A stretch of DNA of 64,000 nucleotides from Verrucomicrobiia bacterium (GCA_031290985.1 JARLJW010000098.1:1-64000), one strand, 5' to 3'; positions 1-8,072 are shown, numbered from the stretch's first letter. The notes: generated by a model not told the origin, from the sequence alone. Made by a program: numbers and translations.

Positions 1-180
1 CGCCACCCTCCAAACCCATTTTACCGGCTTCTCCCCAAAAACCGAGCCCGACCAGAACGGCATAAAATGCGATCACCCTCTCGAATCAGCAATCTTTCTA
101 AGCATCAAATGACATGATCCCAGCCAAACTCCAGGGCCGGGTTTGGAACCCGGCTTCCATCCCGCCCGATTAAACCAAAT

Positions 181-209
181 AAAAAGGTGCAGCCCGTTCG
201 GGCTGCACC
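181..209 (-). terminator. Rho-independent terminator
   Basis: A perfect 10-bp stem, GGTGCAGCCC / GGGCTGCACC, has a GTTC loop at 186-209. An A run at 181-185 reads as a U tract on the minus strand. It lies 26 bases beyond the stop of the minus-strand basic protein that ends at 236, so it fits as the terminator of that gene. Confidence 0.8.
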
Positions 210-235
210 TGGTTTGATTAAAGGGCTGGTTTGGA

Positions 236-595
236 TCAGGCTTTTTTCGCGGCTTTGATTTTGGCCCAGCGCGCCTTGGCGGCCGCGCCGATCTTGGCCT
301 TGGCGGCCGCGCTCATCGTGAATTTCTTTTTGGCCGGGGCTTTGTCCGCCGGCTTGGCCGCCTTGATCTTGGCCCAGCGCGCCCGCTGCGCCGCTGCGAC
401 CCGGGCCCGGCCGGCCGCGCTCATGCCACCTTTTTTGGAAGCCTTGGCCGGTTTGGCGGCGGCCGCCGTGGAACCAAGGAGGCCGGCCAGTTCGCGGTTC
501 AAATCTTCAATCTGATCCTTGATGGCGGCGGCACGTTTAAGTTGAGTGGAACTTAGAGATAATAGATTACTCATAGGTGGGTTCATGATAGACAT
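236..595 (-). CDS. Ala/Lys-rich basic protein with two RARWAKIKA repeats
   Basis: A 119-residue, strongly basic and alanine-rich protein. The N-terminal ~40 residues look like a short helix (QLKRAAAIKDQIEDLNREL). Two copies of a ~22-residue unit follow, each starting MSAA and ending RARWAKIKAAK, at about residues 57-80 and 93-117, joined by a Lys/Pro/Ala linker. The arrangement resembles histone H1-like or AT-hook-like bacterial DNA-binding tails, so a nucleoid-associated role is inferred, not shown. Methionines at residues 4 and 8 are alternative starts; no good ribosome binding site separates them. A strong terminator follows the gene. No enzymatic motif is visible. Confidence 0.72.
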   Translation of the reverse strand: MSIMNPPMSNLLSLSSTQLKRAAAIKDQIEDLNRELAGLLGSTAAAAKPAKASKKGGMSAAGRARVAAAQRARWAKIKAAKPADKAPAKKKFTMSAAAKAKIGAAAKARWAKIKAAKKA

Positions 596-1064
596 ATATT
601 ATCAGATTTCCATAGAAAAATAAGGGGTGGCGAAAGCCTATATGATGGACCTGCGGCCGGCTGGCCCGGTTATACCGGTTCATCGGGCTGATGGCGGGTA
701 AAATAGAGGATAAGTTGCCGGCAATTTAGCGGGCCATCCGGCCCGGGACACTGATTTAAAAAATGGTCGGGGTGGGGAGATTTGAACCCGGTCGGGCAAT
801 TTCTCGGAACCCTTGAAAGCACCGGACAGGCCATGAAATGAATGATGTTATGAGCTTCTGCAATTCCATTAAGACGCAGCAAAAATGCGGCAAAACAAGT
901 TTTAGACGATGGAAAAGGCTGAAAAACTTGTCTGCGTTGCAGCTAGTGCCTGTCCTTTAATTGACTTATTGAGACTCGCACAATGCCGTGACACGGTGCC
1001 ATCACCGTATTGCGCGAGCCTTAATAATGGCGCTTTGCCAAAGATATCAAGATGCTCGCGACTT
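596..1064. other. Non-coding stretch with tRNA remnant and stem-loop
   Basis: No convincing gene. It contains the partial tRNA-Pro 3' end at 764-787, listed separately. At 973-1020 there is an imperfect stem-loop: an inner ACGGTG-CCAT-CACCGT hairpin and an outer CTCGCACAAT / ATTGCGCGAG stem with one mismatch and a bulge. Open frames here have no recognisable content. Confidence 0.5.
764..787 (-). repeat. Partial tRNA-Pro 3' end, candidate attachment site
   Basis: These 24 bases are identical to 16694-16717, the 3' end (CCA, acceptor strand and T-arm start) of the intact tRNA-Pro(GGG). Beyond the CCA end both copies also share a TTT plus A-run flank. Inward from the repeat, similarity stops inside the T-arm. 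A 3'-terminal tRNA fragment facing an intact copy is the classic trace of site-specific integration. The repeat is seen directly; the integration is inferred. Confidence 0.6.
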
Positions 1065-1157
1065 TCAGTTGCGAGCACGGGTCGCGGGCGCGGCCTTCGG
1101 CTTCTCTTTTTTCGGCTTCTTGATTTCTTTTTTCTGACTGCGATTGCCTTTGGCCAT
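1065..1157 (-). CDS. Small Lys-rich protein (MAKGNRSQKKEIKKPKK type)
   Basis: A 30-codon frame that starts MAKGNRSQKKEIKKPKKEK and ends in RARN before a TGA stop. I recognise the pattern MAKG-N/Q-...-KK-E-KKPK-K from short uncharacterised proteins annotated in many Gram-negative genomes; the function is unknown. It is almost entirely Lys, Pro, Ala and Arg and has no membrane segment. It overlaps longer frames in other phases that show no family resemblance. No strong ribosome binding site is visible, so expression is uncertain. Confidence 0.5.
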   Translation of the reverse strand: MAKGNRSQKKEIKKPKKEKPKAAPATRARN

Positions 1158-1332
1158 AATAAATGTCTCACAGTGTTAAGCCAGAATGACCCAAATGTCA
1201 CTGTTTTTTGCAACTGAACGCACACTTTCACCATTGGCATGGATCGTCAAAATGGCGTGGATTGGCGCGGAAGCGCTCAGGTAAAAGCGGAGCACAAACT
1301 CCAGCAACAGCGCGGCGCGGCCACCTGGTGGA

Positions 1333-1836
1333 TCACGATCCTGCTTTCCATCCAACGACCAATCCATCAGGCAAACGCACGGCGTTCGTTTGGTTGAAGG
1401 CTCCCTCATCCGGCCAGGCGTAGCCGCCCTCGAGGTGGATGATGGTGGTTTGCTGCGGCTCGATTATGACCGGGACGGTCACGCATCCATATCCATTCGC
1501 CTGCGCCAAAACTTGATATTTGCCCGGCGGCAATTGCACTGCTGCGGGGTTTTGCAGCATGGTTCCGGTGTCATTATGCACTTTCTGGAGCAGCTTTCCG
1601 TCGCCGGATAATAGCCGATAATCAGAATGGCTCTGGCCAAATTCGTTGCGGCTGTTGAATTCCGCCCCGGCTTCATAGGCGGAATAAACCACGAGGGTGC
1701 CGTTGGCCGGGCTGATCACCGCCGATTGTGGTGGTTGCGGCCCGACCGTTTCAAGCGCCATGCCGTTCCTGCCGCTGGCGCAACCGGACAAAAGCACGCC
1801 GGTCACGACGGGTAACAGATAGAATATCGATTTCAT
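1333..1836 (-). CDS. Predicted lipoprotein, paralogue 1 of 3
   Basis: 167 residues with a lipobox signal peptide (LLPVVTGVLLSGCAS; acylated Cys about residue 19). The mature part shares a plan with the proteins at 12629-13129 and 13167-13676: a VGPQP/VGPEP start, a strand like GTLVVYSAYE, an LPPGKYQVLAQANGYGCV segment, a VPVIIEPQQTTIIHLEG strand and a final RLPDGLVVGW. This resembles a small beta-sandwich of the carboxypeptidase-regulatory/PEGA type. It lacks the FVPNH...NMDE segment of the other two. A copy of the 11-bp-period box lies about 40-80 bases upstream. Envelope anchored; function unknown. Confidence 0.75.
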   Translation of the reverse strand: MKSIFYLLPVVTGVLLSGCASGRNGMALETVGPQPPQSAVISPANGTLVVYSAYEAGAEFNSRNEFGQSHSDYRLLSGDGKLLQKVHNDTGTMLQNPAAVQLPPGKYQVLAQANGYGCVTVPVIIEPQQTTIIHLEGGYAWPDEGAFNQTNAVRLPDGLVVGWKAGS

Positions 1837-1876
1837 AATATTGCCAAATATCGCCGAGGGTTCGCGCCGGTTGAAG

Positions 1877-1918
1877 TTTCTGAATTCTTTTTAATCATCG
1901 CTTCATTTGCCGTTAATG
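1877..1918 (+). promoter_or_regulatory. 11-bp-period box, copy D
   Basis: TTTCTGAATTCT is followed by TTTTAATC (1889), CTTCATT in the middle unit and CGTTAATG (1911), exactly 22 bp after the first unit. It is the weakest of four aligned copies. It lies upstream of the minus-strand lipoprotein starting at 1836, in the opposite orientation to that gene. Confidence 0.5.
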
Positions 1919-1970
1919 GTGACGTGGCCATTTGAGGCGGCCGCGGCGTTTTGAAGGTGAAAACAGGTTC

Positions 1971-2327
1971 CTAACTCACGGCAATGAGCGAAACCTGTTC
2001 GTCATGCTCGTCGCGTACGACGCCGGTCGCATGCGGATCGAGCATCCGTTTGCCATCCACCAGAAAATGGTACTGGTGATGGCCGTGACACATTTCCACC
2101 TGGGCTGACCACCAGCCGTCCACCGACCGTTGCATTGGCAGCGGATGCCAGTGGTTGAAATCCCCCGCGAGTTCGACTGCCCTGGCGGCGGGCGCGGCGC
2201 AATAAAAATTGACCGGCTTTCGTGTGTTATGGGCGGAATACCGTCCGTGATCTGGACTGTTTTGTGTGGTGTTCATAAAGAATAATTTTTCGGTAGGACT
2301 TTCTTTCCATTTTTGAGGCGTTTTCAT
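1971..2327 (-). CDS. Small CBM48/glycogen-binding-like protein
   Basis: 118 residues. From about residue 38 it forms one carbohydrate-binding module of the CBM48 (AMPK-beta glycogen-binding / isoamylase N-terminal) type: VNFYCAAPAARAVELAGDFN, then HW, a turn, and YHFLVDGKRMLDPHA. The pattern GDFN.W...Y.F.VDG...DP is the family signature. No catalytic domain follows, so it is a stand-alone binding module. The N-terminal ~37 residues are polar and probably disordered. It is the last gene of a four-gene minus-strand cluster and starts 29 bases after the preceding gene. A role in glycogen binding or stress regulation is inferred. Confidence 0.75.
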   Translation of the reverse strand: MKTPQKWKESPTEKLFFMNTTQNSPDHGRYSAHNTRKPVNFYCAAPAARAVELAGDFNHWHPLPMQRSVDGWWSAQVEMCHGHHQYHFLVDGKRMLDPHATGVVRDEHDEQVSLIAVS

Positions 2328-2356
2328 CTTGGTTCATTTCATCATTTCTTTGGCGT

Positions 2357-3019
2357 TTAAGTTGTTGCACGGTGGTGCAGAGGCGTGATTGGCGGCAGTG
2401 GATTGACCGCCGTTGGTTGTGGTGAATGGATTCGCTGGGCGCGCCAGGCGTTTGCCGGGGTTTGTGTGGGTTTGGGGTAGAACGTCAAGCGGGTCAGGTG
2501 GGCCAGATTCAACACGGCTACCCCTCCAGTTCGCATGCGGAAACACAAGCCCGATCCATCCAATGCAATCCCTTTGCTCGTCCATAATTGCGATTGCACC
2601 TCAGCCGGCTTCTCTGTTGCTAGAAAAAAGCATGTGCCATCCGTCATTTGCATTTCCATAAACGTGACCAAGGAGGCATCTTGTGTGACCAGTTGTTCCC
2701 ACTGTTGACGCATCACCGGATCGTGGATTAATGCAAGGAATTCCTCCTCGGTTAATTCAACTGCGTCCACTATTCCAACCGGGAAAACCAAGTGCGAAAA
2801 TTCATCGCAAACCAGTTCGATGCGTGTGATTTTTGAAACCGGCACTGATGTGATGGAATCCTTGTCGGTTATGGCGATCATTTCTTGGTAAAAGACCTGC
2901 GCCGGATGGAAACCATCAATGATCGCACTTGCCTCGTCGGCGGCGTTTTGCTCAAACGTCGTGGTGGTGCCATCCACTTTGTGAATATGGACTTGCAGGC
3001 CGGGTACGTTGTGGTTCAT
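2357..3019 (-). CDS. Hypothetical protein in CBM48 operon
   Basis: 220 residues with no signal peptide or transmembrane segment and no family I recognise. Residues 1-60 (VHIHKVDGTTTTFEQNAADEA) and about 110-165 (VTFMEMQMTDGTCFFLATEKP) look like two related beta-rich halves, each ending in an ISKITRIEL / LAHLTRLTF strand, suggesting an internal duplication. The last ~40 residues are Pro-rich and probably disordered. It overlaps the upstream DUF2934 gene by 4 bases (ATGA), so it is translationally coupled to it. Confidence 0.65.
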   Translation of the reverse strand: MNHNVPGLQVHIHKVDGTTTTFEQNAADEASAIIDGFHPAQVFYQEMIAITDKDSITSVPVSKITRIELVCDEFSHLVFPVGIVDAVELTEEEFLALIHDPVMRQQWEQLVTQDASLVTFMEMQMTDGTCFFLATEKPAEVQSQLWTSKGIALDGSGLCFRMRTGGVAVLNLAHLTRLTFYPKPTQTPANAWRAQRIHSPQPTAVNPLPPITPLHHRATT

Positions 3020-3363
3020 AAGTTGTATTTGGGTTCACAGGTGGAAATTGATTTTCCATTCAATATGGCGGGAGCACGAACGGAAACCTTTGGCGGCAGG
3101 GCTGAAATGATGGTCGCTGGTGTGCGCGCCCTCCGCGAAGCCGGGCGGGCGGGCGCATGACCTGATCGTCGGCTTAAAAATTCCACCACCACCTCATTTT
3201 CAGCCTTAAGCCAGTCGGTTAGCGGTTTGTTCCAGTCACAGCCGTTAGCCAGCCAGAATCGGTATGCACTTCCTTCAATCTCGCGATGCAACCGGAGATG
3301 TTCGTCAACCGTAAATTCGTTTTGCTCCACCCGCCGCATCCAAGTTGCCGGTTGCATTTTCAT
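3016..3363 (-). CDS. DUF2934 domain protein
   Basis: 115 residues. About residues 20-62 (EHLRLHREIEGSAYRFWLAN, G, then W...DWLKAENEV) match DUF2934, a short helical domain with the pattern I...AY..W...G.....DWL.AE.E. The C-terminal half is Arg/Ala/Pro-rich and low complexity. A longer in-frame start exists upstream, but the chosen ATG overlaps the stop of the preceding CBM48 gene as ATGA, and the stop in turn overlaps the next gene as ATGA. That makes three coupled genes. The domain's function is not known. Confidence 0.75.
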   Translation of the reverse strand: MKMQPATWMRRVEQNEFTVDEHLRLHREIEGSAYRFWLANGCDWNKPLTDWLKAENEVVVEFLSRRSGHAPARPASRRARTPATIISALPPKVSVRAPAILNGKSISTCEPKYNL

Positions 3364-3713
3364 GGCTTCACCTCCAAAACCGAGTTTAGCGAACCATAAA
3401 TGTTCGGTACGTTTTCCAAGGCGTCCGGATCGTGCACCCATTTTCCATCCACAAAGTATTTGTATTCATATCGGCCGGGGGCGAGGGGCAGCCGCTTTTC
3501 CCACAGGCCTGCATCCGGGTTGCCGATCATGCGCAGGCTGGTCGGCTGCCAGTTGTTGAAATCGCCGCAGACATAGACTTGTTGTGCTCCGTCGCATTCC
3601 AGGACGAAGTCGATTTCGCAACGGGGTGAGCCGGCAGCGCCGGCCAGTTGTTGAATTGCTTTTCCCGCAGCCGACTGCTTTTTCGATTCAGTTGATAATT
3701 TTGACATACGCAT
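3360..3713 (-). CDS. CBM48/glycogen-binding-like protein
   Basis: 117 residues from this start; an in-frame ATG at 3737 would add eight. A polar Ser/Lys/Gln-rich N-terminus (~35 residues) precedes one CBM48/AMPK-beta glycogen-binding module with the family pattern QVYVCGDFNNWQP...M...G.W....LAPGRYEYKYFVDGKWVHDP. It has no enzyme domain. It heads the minus-strand cluster, is coupled by ATGA to the DUF2934 gene, and is divergent from the response regulator gene; box copy A lies in the shared spacer. Being a second stand-alone CBM48 in one operon is unusual. Confidence 0.8.
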   Translation of the reverse strand: MRMSKLSTESKKQSAAGKAIQQLAGAAGSPRCEIDFVLECDGAQQVYVCGDFNNWQPTSLRMIGNPDAGLWEKRLPLAPGRYEYKYFVDGKWVHDPDALENVPNIYGSLNSVLEVKP

Positions 3714-3854
3714 TTGTTCTTTGGGCCAGGGATACATTTTTTGCCGGACTGGCGTTACCCCGGCGATGTTTTGCCCGTCCTAGATAATTGACGGTCAAAA
3801 GATTAAAACCGCGTGAACTCCTCATTAAATTTGGGTGGCCGCCGGTCTGGCGGC

Positions 3855-3896
3855 TTTCTGAATGAATTTTAATCGAACGTTTACAACCTTTTAATC
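3855..3896 (+). promoter_or_regulatory. 11-bp-period box, copy A
   Basis: TTTCTGAATGAA, then TTTTAATC at 3867, CGTTTACA in the middle unit and TTTTAATC at 3889, exactly 22 bp later. It is 40 bases before the response regulator start, which fits autoregulation by an OmpR/PhoB-type activator. Confidence 0.65.
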
Positions 3897-3935
3897 AACG
3901 TATGGTCTACTTAATTGTCGAAGTTACATAACATT

Positions 3936-4616
3936 ATGAGAATTCTGCTGGCTGAGGACGAAAAGAAAGTCGCCGACATCATTTTGCGCGGCCTCAAGGC
4001 CGAACGTTTTGCCGTGGATATCTGCCCCGACGGCCAGGCCGCCTGGGAAACCGCCGAGGCTTATGATTATGACCTCATCATCCTCGATTTGATGCTGCCG
4101 AAACTGACCGGCACGGAAGTGCTGGAGAAGATCCGGCGCAAAAATCAACACGTGCCCATCCTGATCCTCACCGCCCGCGACGCCATGGCGGACAAGGTTA
4201 AAAACTTTGAAGCCGGGGCCGACGATTATCTGACCAAGCCTTTTGCCTTCGCCGAATTATTGGTGCGCATCAAGGCGCTGCTGCGTCGCGGACCGGTGAA
4301 CCGTTCCAGCGTCCTGCGCGTGGCGGACCTGGAGATTGACCGGCTCTCGCAGAATGTGCGTCGTGGCGGTAAAAAGATCGACCTTACCGCCAAGGAATAT
4401 TCGCTGCTCGAATATCTGGCCACCCATCCGGGCCGCGTGTTTTCCCGCACCATGATCATCGAACACGTCTGGGACCAAAGTTTCCAGGGCCTGACCAACA
4501 TCGTCGATGTTTATGTGCGGCACCTGCGGGAAAAAGTGGATGATGCGTTTTCGATCAAGCTGCTCCGCACCGTGCGCGGGGTTGGCTACAGCCTCAATGA
4601 CGAATCCCAGCCATGA
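3936..4616 (+). CDS. OmpR-family response regulator
   Basis: 226 residues: a receiver domain (about 1-118) with the acidic pair E7/D8, phospho-acceptor D51 in DLIILDLMLPKLTG, and the LTKPF lysine near residue 100; then a winged-helix Trans_reg_C domain (about 130-222) with DLTAKEYSLLEYLATHPGRV and the final LRTVRGVGYSL. It resembles the CusR/QseB group in arrangement. The start is at MRILLAEDE; an upstream TTG is less likely. Its stop overlaps the histidine kinase start as ATGA. It probably activates the efflux operon and, through the repeated boxes, other genes of the region. The stimulus is not readable from sequence. Confidence 0.93.
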   Translation: MRILLAEDEKKVADIILRGLKAERFAVDICPDGQAAWETAEAYDYDLIILDLMLPKLTGTEVLEKIRRKNQHVPILILTARDAMADKVKNFEAGADDYLTKPFAFAELLVRIKALLRRGPVNRSSVLRVADLEIDRLSQNVRRGGKKIDLTAKEYSLLEYLATHPGRVFSRTMIIEHVWDQSFQGLTNIVDVYVRHLREKVDDAFSIKLLRTVRGVGYSLNDESQP

Positions 4617-6019
4617 ACACCCGCTCCATCAGCTTCCGGTTGGTGGCTTGGTATGCCGGCTGGCTCGCGGTCATTTTTCTCCTGCTGTGCGCGCTCTTGT
4701 ACCTCGACCTGCGGCACTTTCTGGAAGGCGATTTGCGCGATTCACAGTTGCGCCGGGCGCACCAGATTGGCGACGCCCTGCTGGCGCACGTCAAACAATC
4801 CGGCGAACCATATGTTGCCAGCCAGGTGAAGGATTGGTACGAGCCCGAGGTCAATGACCGTTTCATCCGCCTCACCCGCGCCGACGGCACTTTGGTTTAT
4901 GCCTCCGGCATGCCCCATGATGGAAGTTTTGACCCCGCCCAGATTTCCGCCCCGCCCCCGTCCAAAACCGAATCGTTCAGCAAACTGGCTTTGCCGGGCA
5001 ACAAAAACATTCTCATTGCCTCGCTCAATTACAAATCGCCGGGCAATCCTGACTATCTGGTGGAATTCGGCCAGTTGTTGGATCCGGTTGACACGATGCT
5101 CGACCACCTTCTATTGCAGTTGATCCTGGGCCTGCCGCTGGCGGTCATCATCATCACGGCCGGCGGTTATTTGCTGGTGCAGCGGGCTTTGAAGCCCGTG
5201 GAGCAGATCACCCGGGCGGCGGAGCGCATCACCCAGCACAACCTGAGCGACCGGCTGCCCATCGCCCAAACCGGCGATGAAATGGAGCGGTTGTCCGTTT
5301 CACTGAACCGGATGATTGCGCGGCTGGACGACGCCTTTCAACACTCCAAGCGTTTTGTGGCTGACGCTTCACACGAACTGCGCACGCCCCTCACGATTCT
5401 GCGTGGCGAACTCGAAAACATGGCGGAAGACACGCGGGTGGATGGCGAGGTGCGTGAACGCGCCGCCAGCATGCTGGAGGAGGCGGTGCATTTGAGCAAG
5501 ATTGTGGAGCAGTTGTTCACGCTTTCGCGGCTGGATGCCGGCGAAGCGCAGGCCGAATGGACCCGTTTCGATCTGAGCGAACTGGCCAAAACCACCGCCG
5601 ACCAGCTCAGCCTGCTGGCGGAGGACAAGGGCATCTCCATCGTGTGTGATGCCAGCCAGCCGATGCCCGTTGAAGGTGACCGGGTGCGGCTCAAGCAAGT
5701 CGTCGTCAATCTGCTCGATAATGCGATTAAATACACCCCGGAGAAGGGGTCCATTAAGCTGCGGGTTCATGGGGTCAACGGCCACGTCATGTTGGAAGTG
5801 GAGGATAACGGCATCGGTATTCCGCCGGACGCGCTGCCTTATGTCTTTGAACGGTTTTATCGCGTGGACCAGATGCGCACCGATGGCTCTGAGAGCGCCG
5901 GGCTTGGTTTATCCATTGTAAAATCGATTTGCGCCGCGCACGGGGCGGAAGTGGAAGCGAACAGTGTTCCTGGGCAGGGTAGCTGTTTTTGCGTCCGGCT
6001 GCCCCTGTCAAAAAATTAA
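4613..6019 (+). CDS. Sensor histidine kinase
   Basis: 468 residues: a membrane segment at about 10-32, a periplasmic sensor region of ~130 residues, a second membrane segment near 165-188, HAMP (ALKPVEQITRAAERI...), HisKA with phospho-accepting H254 in FVADASHELRTPLTILRGEL, and HATPase with the N box NLLDNAIKYTP, G1 VEDNGIGIP and G2 GLGLSIVKSI. The layout matches CusS-type kinases that sense envelope stress, metals or drugs. It is coupled to the response regulator by a 4-base overlap and followed after 17 bases by the efflux fusion protein, so sensor and pump are probably co-transcribed. Confidence 0.93.
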   Translation: MNTRSISFRLVAWYAGWLAVIFLLLCALLYLDLRHFLEGDLRDSQLRRAHQIGDALLAHVKQSGEPYVASQVKDWYEPEVNDRFIRLTRADGTLVYASGMPHDGSFDPAQISAPPPSKTESFSKLALPGNKNILIASLNYKSPGNPDYLVEFGQLLDPVDTMLDHLLLQLILGLPLAVIIITAGGYLLVQRALKPVEQITRAAERITQHNLSDRLPIAQTGDEMERLSVSLNRMIARLDDAFQHSKRFVADASHELRTPLTILRGELENMAEDTRVDGEVRERAASMLEEAVHLSKIVEQLFTLSRLDAGEAQAEWTRFDLSELAKTTADQLSLLAEDKGISIVCDASQPMPVEGDRVRLKQVVVNLLDNAIKYTPEKGSIKLRVHGVNGHVMLEVEDNGIGIPPDALPYVFERFYRVDQMRTDGSESAGLGLSIVKSICAAHGAEVEANSVPGQGSCFCVRLPLSKN

Positions 6020-6036
6020 AGGTCATTCCCTGTTTC

Positions 6037-7212
6037 ATGAAATTCCAATTTCCAAATTTGCCGTTCTGTTCCAAATCCGGCCTGATCGCCACCTTGACCG
6101 GGCTATTGGTGGTCGGTCTTGGCCTCGCGTGGACGGCGCATCGCGCGCAAGCCCAGTCGGCCACAACTGCGGACCCGGCCAACGCGACTGCTGGGGTGGC
6201 CAAAGTGACCCGGGAAGATCTTTTCAAGGAGGTGACCATCCCGGCGGAATTCCGGCCTTATCAAGAGGTCGCGTTAAGCGCAAAAGTATCCGGTTACGTC
6301 GGCAAAATGAATGTGGATTTCGGTGACACCGTCAAGGCCGGCCAACTTCTGGCCACGCTTGAAGTTCCAGAGTTGCAGTCGGAACTGGCCAACGCACAAG
6401 CGACGGAAATGAAGGCCGAGGCGGACAACACCAACGCACACCTGATCTACACCCGGTTGCTGGCGGTCAACCAAGAGCACTCCAATCTCGTCGCCCAACA
6501 GGATCTCGATACTGCGGGGGCAAACGATCAGACCACCGCTGCGGCCATCGCCGCCGCCAAGGCCAACGTCGAGAAGTATCAAACCATGGTCGGTTACACG
6601 CAGATCACCGCGCCGTTTGACGGCGTGGTCACCCATCGCTATGCCGACCCGGGCACCCTTATCCAAGCCGGAACCTCCTCCGACACCCAGGCGCTGCCGT
6701 TGGTGCGCGTTTCGGACAATTACAAGCTGCGCCTCGATTTCCCCGTCGAAGTGGACTATGTGAAGGATGTCAAACTTGGGGATCCCGTCGAGGTCCGCGT
6801 GGAATCCTCCAATGGTAAAACATTTGCCGGCACCATTTCCCGCTTTACGCACCACGTGGATGAAGATACCCGCACCATGATCACGGAAATTGAGGTGCCC
6901 AATCCGAACTTGGAACTGGTTCCGGGCATGTACGCGATAGTTCTTTTGAAGGTGGAGAAACACCCGCAGGCGCTGGCCGTGCCCATCGAAGCCGTGGCCG
7001 GTGAAAAGTCGCCCGTGGTCTATGTCGTCAACCGCGACAACCAGATCGAGGAACATCCGGTCAAACTGGGGCTGGAAACTGCCGACCGATACGAAATTTT
7101 ATCCGGCTTGCACGAAGGCGACCTGGTGGTCATCGGCAGTCATGCCGGTTTTCAGTCCGGACAAAAAGTTGAGCCCAAACTCATTCAACTCTCCTTGCGA
7201 GATGATAATTGA
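6037..7212 (+). CDS. RND efflux periplasmic adaptor (MFP)
   Basis: 391 residues with an N-terminal membrane anchor or signal (LIATLTGLLVVGLGLAWTAH). The adaptor order follows: barrel-sandwich half (VALSAKVSGYVGKMNVDFGD, a biotinyl-lipoyl-like strand), a short alpha-hairpin (about 125-180), the second lipoyl half (VGYTQITAPFDGVVTHRYAD), a beta-barrel and a membrane-proximal domain (ALAVPIEAVAGEKSPVVYVV). This is the HlyD/RND fusion protein linking the inner-membrane permease to TolC. It starts 17 bases after the histidine kinase. An upstream in-frame start would put residues before the anchor and is less likely. Confidence 0.92.
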   Translation: MKFQFPNLPFCSKSGLIATLTGLLVVGLGLAWTAHRAQAQSATTADPANATAGVAKVTREDLFKEVTIPAEFRPYQEVALSAKVSGYVGKMNVDFGDTVKAGQLLATLEVPELQSELANAQATEMKAEADNTNAHLIYTRLLAVNQEHSNLVAQQDLDTAGANDQTTAAAIAAAKANVEKYQTMVGYTQITAPFDGVVTHRYADPGTLIQAGTSSDTQALPLVRVSDNYKLRLDFPVEVDYVKDVKLGDPVEVRVESSNGKTFAGTISRFTHHVDEDTRTMITEIEVPNPNLELVPGMYAIVLLKVEKHPQALAVPIEAVAGEKSPVVYVVNRDNQIEEHPVKLGLETADRYEILSGLHEGDLVVIGSHAGFQSGQKVEPKLIQLSLRDDN

Positions 7213-7364
7213 GATCAAGCCTTTTGACGACCGCGTGCGTTTTACTCCTTTGATTCGTTTCGTGCCCGGCAGACCGCACCGGACAGGGGCCAGAGTGGAT
7301 CAACGTTTTTTAGGGAAGTGCCCGCCCAGGAGGATCCGCAGCGCGCGTAAAACGATATGATGCC

Positions 7365-8060
7365 ATGAATGTCTTGTTGAACCCCACCCAGTTCGAGATT
7401 CTCCGCCGTCTGGATGCTTGTACGCTGGCCAACGCCATCGAGACGTTTCATGTTCGCCTGCGCAACGAGGGGTTCATTGACAACTCGGTGCGTTGTCTGT
7501 TCCCCCGCTTGCAACCCATGCTGGGTTATGCCGCCACCGTGAAAGTCCGCGGCTCCGCACCGCCAACGGCTGACCGGCGCTACGCCGACCGGACCGACTG
7601 GTGGGACTATATTTCGACCCTGCCCGGGCCGCGCGTCGTGGTGGTTCAGGACGTGGCGACGAAAGTTGGACTGGGTTCGTTGCTCGGCGGCGTGCATGTC
7701 AACATCCTGCGGGCCCTGGGTTGCGCGGGCGCGGTGACCAACGGCTCGGTGCGTGATCTGCCGGCCGCCGAAAATCTCGGCTTCCAGCTTTTTGCCGGCA
7801 GCGTCTCCGTCTCGCATGCCTACGTTCACATCGTGGAATTCGGCACGCCGGTCGAAATCGGCGGCATGAGAATCCAGTCCGGCGATCTGTTGCACGGCGA
7901 TCTGCACGGCGTGCAATCCATACCCGCCGCCATTGCCCGGGAAATCCCGCTCGCCGCCGCGAAAATCGTCTCCCGGGAGCAGGAGCTGATTTCGCTCTGC
8001 CAGTCCAAGGACTTTTCGATCGAAAAACTGCGGGCCGCCATCGCAGACGACCGCTGCTAA
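7365..8060 (+). CDS. RraA-like / HMG aldolase-family protein
   Basis: 231 residues of the RraA fold (RraA / 4-hydroxy-4-methyl-2-oxoglutarate aldolase). Signatures are LDACTLANAIETF near the N-terminus, GYAATVKVRG, the glycine-rich LGSLLGGVHVNILRALGCAG with TNGSVRD (Arg-Asp of the metal/substrate site), and a C-terminal GDLLHGDLHGVQSIP. The family includes aldolases of protocatechuate pathways and the RNase E inhibitor RraA; the sequence does not decide between them. It lies between the adaptor (152 bases upstream) and the permease (12 bases downstream), so it is probably co-transcribed with the pump. Such a gene is not a usual part of an RND operon. Confidence 0.85.
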   Translation: MNVLLNPTQFEILRRLDACTLANAIETFHVRLRNEGFIDNSVRCLFPRLQPMLGYAATVKVRGSAPPTADRRYADRTDWWDYISTLPGPRVVVVQDVATKVGLGSLLGGVHVNILRALGCAGAVTNGSVRDLPAAENLGFQLFAGSVSVSHAYVHIVEFGTPVEIGGMRIQSGDLLHGDLHGVQSIPAAIAREIPLAAAKIVSREQELISLCQSKDFSIEKLRAAIADDRC

Positions 8061-8072
8061 CCACCTGCCTTC

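Noticed and set aside
902-1240. 112-codon minus-strand frame and its plus-strand mate
   Set aside because: No domain and no ribosome binding site; the smaller MAKGNRSQ frame inside it is the better candidate.
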